Positions 24,446 to 32,911 of a stretch of DNA of 64,000 bases are shown here, piece by piece. Under the pieces are notes generated by a model, which saw only the letters and a list, made by a program, of their open reading frames with translations, ran no database searches and was not told the DNA's origin. The stretch comes from Herbihabitans rhizosphaerae. GTDB lineage: Bacteria; Actinomycetota; Actinomycetes; Mycobacteriales; Pseudonocardiaceae. The stretch's first letter is position 1, and each line of letters starts with the position of its first letter. Made by a program: the position numbers and the translations under genes. The stretch is from assembly GCF_004216555.1 (NCBI RefSeq), contig NZ_SGWQ01000003.1, positions 606,146 through 670,145 on the forward strand, read 5' to 3'.

Positions 24446-25315
24446 TCATTCGAGCTCCAACTCGTCGTCCGGTCCGGCGTCCAGGTGGCCCGCCGCGCCG
24501 GCGTACGCGGGATCGCCGGGCAGCACGACCCGCACCACGTTCCCGTCGCGGACCACCTTGGGGATGATCTTGTCCACGGTCCGCTCGCGGGTCATCGCGT
24601 CGGACAGGCCAGTGCACTCGGCCAACTCGGCGAGCGTCATCCAGGTCGGCGGGAGCAGGCCGCGCCGCCCGTGCTTCCAGTCGGCGATCGCCTCGGACGG
24701 GCGCTGCCAGTCCGCGTCCACCGCCTCGCTGGTCACGCCGTCGGCACGCTGGCCATCCGGCAGCGCGGCGAGGAAGAACCGCGTGTCGTAGCGGCGCGGC
24801 TCGGCCTCCGGCGTGACCCAGTTCGCCCACGGCGACAACAGGTCCGCGCGCAGCACCAGGCCGGCGTCGGCCAGGAAGCCGGCCAGCGAGATCTTGCGGT
24901 CGACCAGGTCCTGCCGCACGCCGTGGAACGGCTCCGCGTCGGACACCACGCTGTCACCGTCCGGTCCGGCCAGCAGCACGCCGGACTCCTCGAACGTCTC
25001 GCGCACGGCGGCGCACACCAGTGCCCGCGCCAGCGGCACGTCGCAGCCGAACCGCTCGGCCCACCATGCCGGCTCCGGACCTGCCCAGTTGCTCACATCC
25101 GCGTCGCGCCGGTCCACCCCGCCGCCGGGGAACACGGTCATGCCACCGGCGAACGCCATGCCCATCACCCGGCGCAGCAGGAACACCTCGAGCCCGTCGG
25201 CGGAGTCGCGCGCGAGCACCACGGTCGCGGCGTCCTTCGGCGTGACCGGGTTCTCGGGCACGTCCGGCGGCACGAACCCCTCCGGCAGGGTCAGCTCCTT
25301 CGGCAAATCTGGCAC
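24446..25315 (-). CDS. Nudix hydrolase, NUDT19-like
   Basis: 289 residues from GTG 25315; an ATG at 25348 would overlap the divergent start and is less likely. N-terminal KDAATVVLARDSADGLEVFLLRR, FAGGMTVFPGGGVD, an insertion of ~40 residues, then AAVRETFEESGVLLAG, the split Nudix box of the NUDT19 (CoA-active) branch. C-terminal helical domain. Divergent from the oxidoreductase; upstream of the MBL gene. Confidence 0.85.
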   Translation of the reverse strand: MPDLPKELTLPEGFVPPDVPENPVTPKDAATVVLARDSADGLEVFLLRRVMGMAFAGGMTVFPGGGVDRRDADVSNWAGPEPAWWAERFGCDVPLARALVCAAVRETFEESGVLLAGPDGDSVVSDAEPFHGVRQDLVDRKISLAGFLADAGLVLRADLLSPWANWVTPEAEPRRYDTRFFLAALPDGQRADGVTSEAVDADWQRPSEAIADWKHGRRGLLPPTWMTLAELAECTGLSDAMTRERTVDKIIPKVVRDGNVVRVVLPGDPAYAGAAGHLDAGPDDELELE

Positions 25316-25346
25316 GCCGCCGAGGGTAACCGGCAGGATTGGCCAC

Positions 25347-26249
25347 ATGGCTACACATGAGGTGCACTCCATTCGGGTCGGACTGGTCGGCGCGGGGCCG
25401 TGGGCGCGGTCGGTGCACGCGCCGGGGCTCGCCGAGCACTCCGGCACCACGCTCGCCGCGGTGTGGGCGCGCCGGCCGGAGGCGGCCGCCGAGGTCGCCT
25501 CCGCGAACGGCGCGACGGCGGTCGGCACGTTCGACGAGCTGCTGTCCACTGTGGACGCCGTGGCGTTCGCCGTGCCGCCGGCGATCCAGGCGGACCTGGC
25601 CGTGCGCGCCGCCGAAGCCGGCAAACACGTGGTACTGGAGAAGCCGATCGCGTCCACTGTGGACGAAGCGGAACGCTTGGCGGACAAGGTGTCCGAGGCC
25701 GGAGTGGCCAGTCTGGTGATGCTCACCCGGCGGTTCACGCCGGCCGTCGCGAGCTGGCTGGACGGCGTGCGCTCGACCGGCGGATGGACCGGCGGCAACG
25801 CGAAGTGGCTGTCCGGCGCGCTGCTCGGCGGGGTGTACTCGCACTCGCCGTGGCGGCACGACGGCGGCGCGCTGGCCGACATCGGCCCGCACACGCTGGA
25901 CCTGCTCGACGCCGCACTCGGCCCGATCACCGGCGTGCTGGCCGCGCACCGGGTGGCCGAGGACGACCTGTGGCACCTGCTGCTCGAACACGAAGGCGGC
26001 GCCACGAGCACCGTCACGATGTGCATGCGCCTCCCGGTGCAGCCGACCGTGATCGACTTCGCGGTGTTCGGCGAGCACGGCTACCGCGACCTGCAGGCCG
26101 GCGACGGCACGCCGAACGAGGCGTTCTCCGTGTTGCTGGACGACTTCGGCAAGCTGATCAGTTCTGGCGACCGTTCACACCCGTGCGACGTGCACCGCGG
26201 GGTGCACCTGCAGAAGGTGCTCGACGCGGTACTGCGCAAGCTCGGATAA
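25347..26249 (+). CDS. Gfo/Idh/MocA-family oxidoreductase
   Basis: 300 residues. N-terminal Rossmann domain with VGLVGAGPWARSVHAPGLAE, EKPIASTVDEAERLAD (catalytic Lys motif) and a C-terminal GFO_IDH_MocA domain with DIGPHTLDLLDAALG. NAD(P)-dependent, probably on a sugar or cyclitol. Contains two copies of the GTCCACTGTGGAC palindrome, encoding STVD both times. Confidence 0.9.
   Translation: MATHEVHSIRVGLVGAGPWARSVHAPGLAEHSGTTLAAVWARRPEAAAEVASANGATAVGTFDELLSTVDAVAFAVPPAIQADLAVRAAEAGKHVVLEKPIASTVDEAERLADKVSEAGVASLVMLTRRFTPAVASWLDGVRSTGGWTGGNAKWLSGALLGGVYSHSPWRHDGGALADIGPHTLDLLDAALGPITGVLAAHRVAEDDLWHLLLEHEGGATSTVTMCMRLPVQPTVIDFAVFGEHGYRDLQAGDGTPNEAFSVLLDDFGKLISSGDRSHPCDVHRGVHLQKVLDAVLRKLG
25544..25664. 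repeat. Two of nine intragenic GTCCACWGTGGAC palindromes
   Basis: Exact copies at 25544-25556 and 25652-25664. Others are at 7072, 10598, 13333, 19802, 20314, 46599 and 47690 (each 13 bp). All nine lie inside genes, on both coding strands and in more than one reading frame, so the conservation is at DNA level. Half of the palindrome resembles the actinobacterial DnaA-box core TGTCCACA. Confidence 0.85.
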
Positions 26250-26274
26250 CAAGTGGACGCGTGACCGGCGGTCG

Positions 26275-26406
26275 GTCCACCATCCCGGGCTGTTCGGGAT
26301 CACCACGCCGTTCTGGGTCGCGGCCGCCGTCATGATCGCGGTGACGGCCGTGGCCTGGCGCTGCCTCAGCCAGGGTAGGGCGGCTGCTCCGGCGGGATCC
26401 CGTTGA
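26275..26406 (+). pseudogene. 3' remnant of an MFS transporter gene
   Basis: One frame reads HHPGLFGITTPFWVAAAVMI then AVTAVAWRCLSQG, which looks like the last membrane helix of an MFS protein; there is no start or upstream body. It runs into the 3' end of the convergent gene. Probably left after a deletion fused it to the preceding oxidoreductase gene. Confidence 0.5.
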
Positions 26407-27706
26407 TCATCGAGGACTCGCCGCGCTCCCGGCCGGAGCGGTCGACCTGCCAGCGGCCCGTGCTGGACGAACGGCTGGCCGACGGGGTCGAGTCGGCCTG
26501 CTCCCGCTTGGCCAGCTCCTCGTGCAACTGGCGGAGCAGGTCACGCTCCTGATCGCTGAGGTCGGCGTCCACGTCCTTGGACCGCCGGGACGCCGAATCG
26601 CCGCGCTTCGGATTCGCCACGCTCTCGGTCCGGTCGGGGCGCTGCTCGGGAGGATCGGTCCGATCCGTGCGCTCGGTCAGATCCGGACGATCGGTGAACG
26701 ACTGGAACGACGACATCGCCGAGTCGGTCGACGATGGTGTGCTCGACGGCGTGGTCGGCTCGGGCTTGGTCGCCTCCGCGACCGGTTCCGGCTTGCGCTC
26801 CTCGACCGGCTTGGGCGGCTCGGCGGGCGCGACCGGCTTCTCCGCGCGGGGAGCCGGTTCTGCGGGCACCTTCGGGATCTGCGCGGTGGACTCCACCCGG
26901 GTGGGCGGCGGCACGGTCTCGCGCGGCTTGTCCTGGCTGACCGGCTTGTCCCGCACCGGTTCCTCGACACTCCGGCGGGCGGGCGGCGGCGTCTCCGCGC
27001 GGGGAGCCGGCTCGGCGGGCGCGGCCGGCTTGGCCGGCGGCGGGGTGCTCGGTCTGGAGGTCCGCTCGGGTAACGAGGACCCGGCGGACACCCCGACGTC
27101 GATCATGCGAGCCTTCGCCAGCGCGGCCCGGTGGTACTCCTGCCGCCGGCCGTTGGCGGCCACGACCTCGACGGTCGCCCTGATGCCGGCCCGGCGCAGC
27201 GCGTTCTCCACCCGGTAGGAGGTGGCCGGCGCGAATCCGTCCGCGCCGATCTCGATCAGCACGACCCGGTGCGGCACCGGTCCGGTCGCCGCGCCCGCGG
27301 GCGTCAGCCGCCACACGGCGTGCACCGCGCGCACGTCCGGCAGCACATCGAGCACCCGGCGCACGGCATCGGCCACGCCCTGGTCGGCGCCGGCCGGTCC
27401 GGCCTCGCCGGGGGCGAACCGGTGCGGCGGCGCGGCCACGGTGGCGACCACCAGATTCTCGATCACGCTGTCGTCGCAGTGCGCCTCGGAGAACATCCGG
27501 CGCAGCTCGTCCCGCTCGGTCGGGGTCACCGGAATGCCACCGGCGGTGAGGCACCCGGCGATCATCTCCAGCGAGCGGTCCAGCTCGGCGGAGGCGACCA
27601 GCTCGCGGGCGTCGCTCAGCCCGTCGTCGTCGATCCGGCCGGCGAGCGCCAGCAGCAGATCGTGGATTCTGATCGGCAGGGATACACGGTCGACCACCTG
27701 GGTCAC
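26366..27706 (-). CDS. Unknown protein with helical N-domain and long disordered tail
   Basis: 446 residues. I do not know the family. Residues ~10-75 are helical (IHDLLLALAGRIDDDGLSDAR), residues ~125-205 an alpha/beta domain (HRVVLIEIGADGFAPATSYR...AALAKARMIDVGV), and residues ~215-446 a Pro/Glu/Lys/Thr-rich tail with repeats such as PAEPAPRAE (three copies) ending in PPEQPPYPG. The first two parts are shared with the upstream gene, so these are tandem paralogues; only this one has the tail. Probably a cytoplasmic scaffold; function unknown. Confidence 0.75.
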   Translation of the reverse strand: MTQVVDRVSLPIRIHDLLLALAGRIDDDGLSDARELVASAELDRSLEMIAGCLTAGGIPVTPTERDELRRMFSEAHCDDSVIENLVVATVAAPPHRFAPGEAGPAGADQGVADAVRRVLDVLPDVRAVHAVWRLTPAGAATGPVPHRVVLIEIGADGFAPATSYRVENALRRAGIRATVEVVAANGRRQEYHRAALAKARMIDVGVSAGSSLPERTSRPSTPPPAKPAAPAEPAPRAETPPPARRSVEEPVRDKPVSQDKPRETVPPPTRVESTAQIPKVPAEPAPRAEKPVAPAEPPKPVEERKPEPVAEATKPEPTTPSSTPSSTDSAMSSFQSFTDRPDLTERTDRTDPPEQRPDRTESVANPKRGDSASRRSKDVDADLSDQERDLLRQLHEELAKREQADSTPSASRSSSTGRWQVDRSGRERGESSMINGIPPEQPPYPG

Positions 27707-27740
27707 GGTGATCTCCTTCCGGCTCGTCGGTACCGACGGG

Positions 27741-28370
27741 TCAGCTGACGCCGGCCAGCTCCGGCATCAGCGGAGTCGACTCCGCAAGCGCCGCCTCCTG
27801 GTACGGCGGCGGTGCCATGCCCTCTGGCAGCACCTCGACACTGGGCTCGTGCTGACCGAGCGCGCGCAGCACGCGCTGCATCTCGCCGGTCAACTTCCTG
27901 TACCCGTGTGTCGCGGTGACCAGTACGACCCGCACCGGCTCGGTCCGGCCATCGCCGTACCGTCCGTGCCGCCACGACGTCCGTGCCGACTTCACCTCGG
28001 GACGCCCCCGAAGCGTCGCGCCGAGCACGACCGCCACCGAGTCACCCAGATTCACCCGATCGGGCGACTCAGACGTGAATGTGTAGTCGAGATCGGCGAT
28101 CTCGTCCACCCAGGGCAGCGCGGACAGCCGTCCGGCGTCCGCCCCTGCCTGCAGAAAGGCCGCGTTGACCAGGAGTGACTCCTGTGCGGTGATTCCCACC
28201 CGTTCCCTCAGCAGGGTGAGGGGGAGGCTGCGCGCGAGCACGTCGATCGCCCCGCCGGCCAGCCAGTCGCGGCACCGCCACAGGTGCCGGTCGGACAGCC
28301 TCCCGGCCAGCCTCAGCAGCAGCTCGTGCGCCGCGTCCTCCGGTTTCCGCGCTCTTCCGTCACCCGACAC
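27741..28370 (-). CDS. Unknown protein, paralogue of the next gene
   Basis: 209 residues from GTG 28370, with GGAGGG 4 nt upstream; the longer frame upstream has a Ser/Arg-rich start without RBS. The N-domain AHELLLRLAGRLSDRHLWRC and the C-domain RVVLVTATHGYRKLTGEMQR...PPPYQEAALAES match the neighbour at 26366 in layout. Co-directional, 34 bp apart. Function unknown. Confidence 0.7.
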   Translation of the reverse strand: MSGDGRARKPEDAAHELLLRLAGRLSDRHLWRCRDWLAGGAIDVLARSLPLTLLRERVGITAQESLLVNAAFLQAGADAGRLSALPWVDEIADLDYTFTSESPDRVNLGDSVAVVLGATLRGRPEVKSARTSWRHGRYGDGRTEPVRVVLVTATHGYRKLTGEMQRVLRALGQHEPSVEVLPEGMAPPPYQEAALAESTPLMPELAGVS

Positions 28371-28401
28371 GCTGCCCTCCAAGGGTCCGCTTTCGCTTGA
28401 G

Positions 28402-28857
28402 CTACGAGACCTCGACGACGATCTCCACCTCGACCGGAACGCCACGCGGCAGCTCGGCCACGCCGACCGCCGATCGCGCGTGCTTCCCAGCGTCCCCGAA
28501 GATCTCGCCGAGCACCTCGGACGCGCCGTTGATCACCTCGGGCTGATCGGTGAAGCCCTCGGCGCTGGCCACGAACCCGACGACCTTGACCACCCGCACC
28601 ACGTTGTCGATCCCGACCAGCGAGTCGACCGCGGCCAGCCCGTTCAGCGCGCAGGTACGAGCGTGCGCCTGCGCCTCGTCGACGGTGATCTCGGCGCCGA
28701 CCTTGCCGGTCGCCGCGAGCTTTCCGTCCACCACCGGCACCTGGCCCGCGGTGAACACCAGCGAGCCGGCCCGCACGGCCGGCACGTACGCGCCGGCCGG
28801 AGTCGCCACGCTCGGCAGCTTGATCCCGACCTCGGCGAGCCGTTCACGCCACGCCAT
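28402..28857 (-). CDS. RidA-family protein
   Basis: 151 residues: FTAGQVPVVDGKLAATGKVG, ALNGLAAVDSLVGIDNVVRV, and the ending PRGVPVEVEIVVEVS, which fits the RidA/YjgF pattern RVxVPVExxxxA. Such proteins hydrolyse reactive enamine/imine intermediates, but the arginine that binds the substrate carboxylate is here in LPRGVPVEVE. Corresponds to Rv3678c. Four bp after the DUF4177 gene. Confidence 0.9.
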   Translation of the reverse strand: MAWRERLAEVGIKLPSVATPAGAYVPAVRAGSLVFTAGQVPVVDGKLAATGKVGAEITVDEAQAHARTCALNGLAAVDSLVGIDNVVRVVKVVGFVASAEGFTDQPEVINGASEVLGEIFGDAGKHARSAVGVAELPRGVPVEVEIVVEVS

Positions 28858-28861
28858 CGAC

Positions 28862-29020
28862 TCAGGCCCCCTTCGGCCGCTTCAGGTAGGCCACCAGCTG
28901 CTCGCCGGTCGGCCCGGGCATCACGGCCACGAGCTCCCACCCGTCCTCGCCCCACTGGTCGAGGATCTGCTTCGTCGCGTGCGTCAGCAGGGGAACGGTG
29001 GCGTACTCCCACTTGGTCAT
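28862..29020 (-). CDS. Small DUF4177 protein
   Basis: 52 residues: MTKWEYATVPLLTHATKQIL, then DQWGEDGWELVAVMPGPTGE and a basic end. LxxxGxxGWELVxV is the DUF4177 signature. Counterpart of Rv3678A. Starts upstream of and is read together with the RidA gene. Function unknown. Confidence 0.9.
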   Translation of the reverse strand: MTKWEYATVPLLTHATKQILDQWGEDGWELVAVMPGPTGEQLVAYLKRPKGA

Positions 29021-29146
29021 GGATTGGGAGCGTAGAGCCCCGCGCCACCCCGCCGACCTCCGCCTCCGGTGTTACCGGCGAAATCGGGCATCACCCGTAC
29101 GAGCGATGACCCACACTCACGCCCGCCGACCGCTACCGTGTGCGCC

Positions 29147-29398
29147 GTGGAGGCATGGCGGATCATCGCGACCTCGCTGCTCGCCGCGGGCGGCATCGTG
29201 CTCGTGCTCGTCACGATGGCCCAGGTCCGCGACCGCAAGGGCAGCACGAGCGGCCAGGTCGCGCTGTCCGGCGCGATCGCGCTCACCGTCCTGGTCCTGA
29301 TCGGCGTGCTCTGCGCGACTGTGTTCCCGGCGTGGCTGGTGTGGGGCATCGTGGTCGCCGTCGGGGTGATCGTGTCCGTACTCGTGCTGGTGAGCTAG
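29147..29398 (+). CDS. Small two-helix membrane protein
   Basis: 83 residues from GTG. Two hydrophobic segments (IIATSLLAAGGIVLVLVTMA; GAIALTVLVLIGVLCATVFP plus a third short one at the end) around RDRKGSTSGQ. No family recognised. 57 bp before the first ArsA-like gene, likely the same transcript. Confidence 0.7.
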   Translation: MEAWRIIATSLLAAGGIVLVLVTMAQVRDRKGSTSGQVALSGAIALTVLVLIGVLCATVFPAWLVWGIVVAVGVIVSVLVLVS

Positions 29399-29455
29399 CG
29401 CACGCCTGCCCGTGCTGACGGGTGCGAATCGATTTCGGACATTTACCCTGAGCAA

Positions 29456-30460
29456 GTGACCCTCCCCGTCGTCGGTTGGACCGACCAGATCGCCAGGGCG
29501 CGGCTGCACGTGGTCACCGGCAAGGGCGGCACGGGCAAGACCACGGTCGCGGCGGCGCTCGCGCTGGCACTGGCCACCGGCGGCCGGCGCGTGCTGCTCG
29601 TCGAGGTCGAGGGCCGCCAGGGCATCGCGCAGCTGTTCGACACCCAGCCGCTGCCCTACGCCGAGGAGCGGATCGCCGTCACCCCCGGCCGCGGCGAGGT
29701 GAAGGCGCTGCACATCGACGCCGAGGCGGCGCTGCTCGAGTACTTCGCGATGTTCTACAACCTCGGGTTCGCCGGGCGGACGCTGCGCCGGATGGGCGCG
29801 ATCGAGTTCGCCACCACGCTCGCCCCCGGCCTGCGCGACGTGCTGCTCACCGGCAAGGTCAAGGAGTGCGTCGGCCGCACCGACGACAACGGCCGGCACG
29901 TGTACGACGCGGTCGTGCTGGACGCGCCGCCGACCGGCCGGATCGTGAAGTTCCTCGACGTCACCCGCGCCATGGCCGACCTCGCCAAGGTGGGGCCGAT
30001 CCGCGGCCAGAGCGAGGGCGTGGTGCGGCTGCTGCACTCGCAGGACACCGCCGTGCACCTGGTGACCCTGCTGGAGGAGATGCCGGTGCGCGAGACGCTG
30101 GAGGCGGTCGCCGAGCTGGACGGCGCGGACCTGCGCCCCGGCGCGGTGTTCGTCAACCGGGTCCGCCCACCACGGCTGCCCGCGCGTTCGGTGACCGCCG
30201 CGGCCGACGGGCGGGTGGACGCCTCCCGGGTGCGCGAGGGGCTGGCCGCCGCCGGGCTGAACCTGTCCACGGCGGACCTGGACGGGCTGGTCGAGGAGAC
30301 CGTGGAGCACGCCATCCGGGTGCAGGCCGAGCTGCGCGCCCGCACCCAGCTCGACGAGGCCGACCTGCCCACGCTCGAACTGCCCGAGGTCACCGAGGGC
30401 CTCGACGTGGCCGCTCTGTACGACCTCGCCGACGTGCTGCTGGACCAGGGGGCTCGATGA
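29456..30460 (+). CDS. ArsA/GET3-like ATPase, first of pair
   Basis: 334 residues, GTG start. Deviant Walker [19 protein letters not shown], switch [15 protein letters not shown], and an ArsA-type adenine-binding region. Counterpart of Rv3679, which forms a heterodimer with Rv3680 in mycobacteria and is linked to the export of small molecules and to redox control; not an arsenite pump here, as no arsB is nearby. Stop overlaps the start of the partner (ATGA). Confidence 0.92.
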   Translation: MTLPVVGWTDQIARARLHVVTGKGGTGKTTVAAALALALATGGRRVLLVEVEGRQGIAQLFDTQPLPYAEERIAVTPGRGEVKALHIDAEAALLEYFAMFYNLGFAGRTLRRMGAIEFATTLAPGLRDVLLTGKVKECVGRTDDNGRHVYDAVVLDAPPTGRIVKFLDVTRAMADLAKVGPIRGQSEGVVRLLHSQDTAVHLVTLLEEMPVRETLEAVAELDGADLRPGAVFVNRVRPPRLPARSVTAAADGRVDASRVREGLAAAGLNLSTADLDGLVEETVEHAIRVQAELRARTQLDEADLPTLELPEVTEGLDVAALYDLADVLLDQGAR

Positions 30461-31572
30461 GCGTCCTCGACATCGACAAGCTGATCGACGACCCCGACAC
30501 CCGGGTGCTCGTGTGCTGCGGCTCTGGCGGCGTCGGCAAGACCACCACGGCCGCGGCACTGGCCCTGCGCGCCGCCGAACGGGGTCGCAAGACGGTCGTG
30601 CTGACCATCGACCCGGCCCGCCGGCTGGCCCAGTCACTCGGCCTGCGCGAACTCGGCAACACCCCGAAAACCGTTGCGGTGGAAGGGTTTTCGCCGAAGG
30701 GCGAGCTGTCGGCCATGATGCTGGACATGCGCCGCACGTTCGACGACATGGTGCTGGCGCACGCGGGCGAGCAGCGGGCCAAGGAGGTGCTGGCGAACCC
30801 GTTCTACAAGACGATCTCCTCGTCGTTCTCCGGCACGCAGGAGTACATGGCGATGGAGAAGCTGGGCCAGCTCGCCGCCGAGGGCTCCTGGGACCTGATC
30901 ATCGTGGACACCCCGCCGAGCCGGTCCGCGCTGGACTTCCTGGACGCGCCGCAGCGCATGTCCCGCGCGCTGGACGGCCGGATGATCAAGCTGCTGTCCG
31001 CGCCGGGGCGTGCGGGCGGCTGGGGCATCCGCAAGGTCGTCGGCGCCGGGTTCACCCTGTTCGCCAAGGCCGTCGGCACGATCGTCGGTGGGCAGATGCT
31101 GGCCGACGCGTCGGCGTTCGTGCAGGCCTTCGACGGCATGTTCGGCGGTTTCCGTGAGCGCGCCCGCAAGACCTACGAGCTGCTCCGCTCCGGCGGCACC
31201 GCGTTCCTGGTGGTCGCCGCGCCCGAGCCGGACGCGCTGCGCGAGGCCAGCTACTTCACCGAGCGGCTGGAGTCGGAGTCGATGCCGCTGGCCGGGCTGG
31301 TGGTCAACCGGACGCACCCGCTGCTGGCCGGCCTGACCGCGACCAAGGCGCTGGCGGCGGCCGACGAGCTGGACGGCGGCGCGCCGCTGGCCGCCGCGGT
31401 GCTGCGCCTGCACGCCGACCGGGTGGCGGTCGCGCAGCGGGAGAAGCGGCTGGTGTCCCGGTTCACCAAGGCGCACCCGTCGGTCGCGGTGACACACGTG
31501 CCGGCGATGCCGTCGGACGTGCACGACCTCGAAGGACTGCGCGAGATCGGCCTGCGCCTCGCCGGCGGCTGA
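30457..31572 (+). CDS. ArsA/GET3-like ATPase, second of pair
   Basis: 371 residues. Walker [35 protein letters not shown] (the ArsA signature DPA..L), [16 protein letters not shown] (switch II), and a C-terminal [15 protein letters not shown]. Counterpart of Rv3680. The stop is followed by a 34-bp palindrome. Confidence 0.92.
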   Translation: MSVLDIDKLIDDPDTRVLVCCGSGGVGKTTTAAALALRAAERGRKTVVLTIDPARRLAQSLGLRELGNTPKTVAVEGFSPKGELSAMMLDMRRTFDDMVLAHAGEQRAKEVLANPFYKTISSSFSGTQEYMAMEKLGQLAAEGSWDLIIVDTPPSRSALDFLDAPQRMSRALDGRMIKLLSAPGRAGGWGIRKVVGAGFTLFAKAVGTIVGGQMLADASAFVQAFDGMFGGFRERARKTYELLRSGGTAFLVVAAPEPDALREASYFTERLESESMPLAGLVVNRTHPLLAGLTATKALAAADELDGGAPLAAAVLRLHADRVAVAQREKRLVSRFTKAHPSVAVTHVPAMPSDVHDLEGLREIGLRLAGG

Positions 31573-31615
31573 TCAACGCTGCAGTGTCCGAAACTTAGCG
31601 ATCGATCCATTCATG

Positions 31616-31649
31616 TTTTGCGTACTTTAGCCCGCTAAAGTACGCAAAA
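31616..31649. promoter_or_regulatory. 34-bp perfect palindrome
   Basis: Left arm TTTTGCGTACTTTAGC (31616-31631), CC, right arm GCTAAAGTACGCAAAA (31634-31649). Sixteen perfect base pairs with a 2-nt centre, strongly A+T-rich in this genome. The small loop argues for a protein-bound operator rather than an RNA terminator, though it sits 43 bp after the ArsA pair. The gene to be controlled would be the reductase at 31788. Confidence 0.8.
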
Positions 31650-31749
31650 TGTGAACGCTCGTCGCAAATGTGGCACGTGGGGTCACGCGAAACGGCGCGA
31701 TCACACGCACTGTCGAAATCGCGCGATCGGCTCCGATGTCTCCGCGAAC

Positions 31750-31767
31750 GGCCGGGAGAACCCGGCC
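31750..31767 (+). promoter_or_regulatory. Leader hairpin before the reductase gene
   Basis: GGCCGGG-AGAA-CCCGGCC, seven perfect G:C pairs around a GNRA-like loop, ending 20 nt before the ATG. It could modulate translation or mRNA stability. Confidence 0.45.
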
Positions 31768-31787
31768 ACCGGAGAACGGAGATCACC

Positions 31788-32381
31788 ATGTCGGAGCGGA
31801 CTCGCCGGATCGTCGCCTGGGCCGGCCTCTCGCTGGACGGCTACACCAGCGGCCCGAACGGCCCGGCGCACGACACGTGGCTGCACGAACAGGCCATGCG
31901 CGAGGAGATCTTGGCCTACTTCGAGGGCGTGTGGCGCGGGGCGGACACCGCGTTGACGGGGAGGACGAACTACGAGGGCTTCCACTCCGTGTGGCCCGGC
32001 ATCACCCGCGACCCGGCCACCGATCCGCGCACGAGGGACCTCGGCCGCTGGCTGGACAGCGTGGAGAAGGTGGTCGTCTCCCGAACGCTCGAGCACGCGC
32101 CGTGGGAGAACTCGCGGATCGCGCGCGACCTCGAGCAGGAGGTGCGGGCGCTCAAGCAGGCCGAGGGCAGGGACGTCCTGGTGCTGAACAGCGCGAGCGT
32201 CATCCAGGCGCTGCTGCGCGCCGATCTGCTGGACGAGCTGCGATTCTTCGTGGCCCCGGTGCTGCTCGGCGGCGGCCTGCGGCTGTGGCCGGACGGCATC
32301 GCCGAGACGAGTTGGCGGCTGACGGAGACCACGACGCTCGCACATGGCAGCGCCGTGGGCCTCCGTTACAGCCGTCGATGA
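31788..32381 (+). CDS. Dihydrofolate reductase-like (RibD C-terminal) protein
   Basis: 197 residues from ATG with RBS ACGGAGA; longer upstream frames are not supported. RibD_C/DHFR-like fold: AGLSLDGYTSGPNG, GRTNYEGFHSVWP, VVVSRTLE, VLNSASVIQALLRADLLDEL and PVLLGGGLRLWPDG. Probably an NADPH-dependent reductase, not the essential FolA. Its stop is adjacent to the convergent whiB stop. Confidence 0.88.
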   Translation: MSERTRRIVAWAGLSLDGYTSGPNGPAHDTWLHEQAMREEILAYFEGVWRGADTALTGRTNYEGFHSVWPGITRDPATDPRTRDLGRWLDSVEKVVVSRTLEHAPWENSRIARDLEQEVRALKQAEGRDVLVLNSASVIQALLRADLLDELRFFVAPVLLGGGLRLWPDGIAETSWRLTETTTLAHGSAVGLRYSRR

Positions 32382-32684
32382 TCAGCCGACCCGTTCGTCC
32401 TCGAACTCTCCGAGAGCGTCTTGACGGGCGGCGGACAACAGCTCTCTCCACGAGGTGACGTCGGGACGCCGTCGCAGCAGCGCACGGCGCTCCCGCTCCG
32501 TCATTCCGCCCCATACGCCGAACTCGACGCGGTTGTCCAAAGCCTCGGCGAGGCACTCGGTCCGTACCGGACAGGCGATGCATACGAGCTTCGCCTTTCG
32601 CTGCTCTGCCCCCCGCACGAAGAGCCCATCTGGATCCTCGTCGCGGCAAGAAGCGCGAACTCGCCAATCCTGCTGGTCAGTCAT
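32382..32684 (-). CDS. whiB4: WhiB-family iron-sulfur regulator, WhiB4-like
   Basis: 100 residues from ATG with GGGGGG upstream. Four cysteines at 13, 35, 38 and 44 (C-x21-C-x2-C-x5-C) hold the Fe-S cluster, followed by the turn GVWGG and a basic ERRALLRRRP. Location between the ArsA pair and ponA is that of whiB4 (Rv3681c), a redox-responsive regulator in mycobacteria. The paralogue name rests on synteny. Confidence 0.92.
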   Translation of the reverse strand: MTDQQDWRVRASCRDEDPDGLFVRGAEQRKAKLVCIACPVRTECLAEALDNRVEFGVWGGMTERERRALLRRRPDVTSWRELLSAARQDALGEFEDERVG

Positions 32685-32822
32685 AATGACCCCCCGGCTC
32701 CTAGCGTCGTCGCGACCCTCAACCCCGATACCCCCCGGCATCGAGGTGCCTCCCACCGGCAACCCGGTGTTCGGCCCCTGTCGTCAGACATCGACGGACT
32801 TTAGGGGTTATCGGTTCCACGC

Positions 32823-32851
32823 TTGACACCGGGATACAGACCCGTTACACA
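32823..32851 (+). promoter_or_regulatory. Sigma-70-type promoter of ponA
   Basis: TTGACA (32823-32828), a 17-bp spacer, TACACA (32846-32851), about 60 bp before the GTG start of ponA. Perfect -35 and standard spacing; the -10 is moderate. Confidence 0.65.
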
Positions 32852-32911
32852 TCGCCGCCCGCCGATCCGGCGCTGACGACGGTTTTCGGACGCGACGCGT
32901 ACTCTGTTGCC

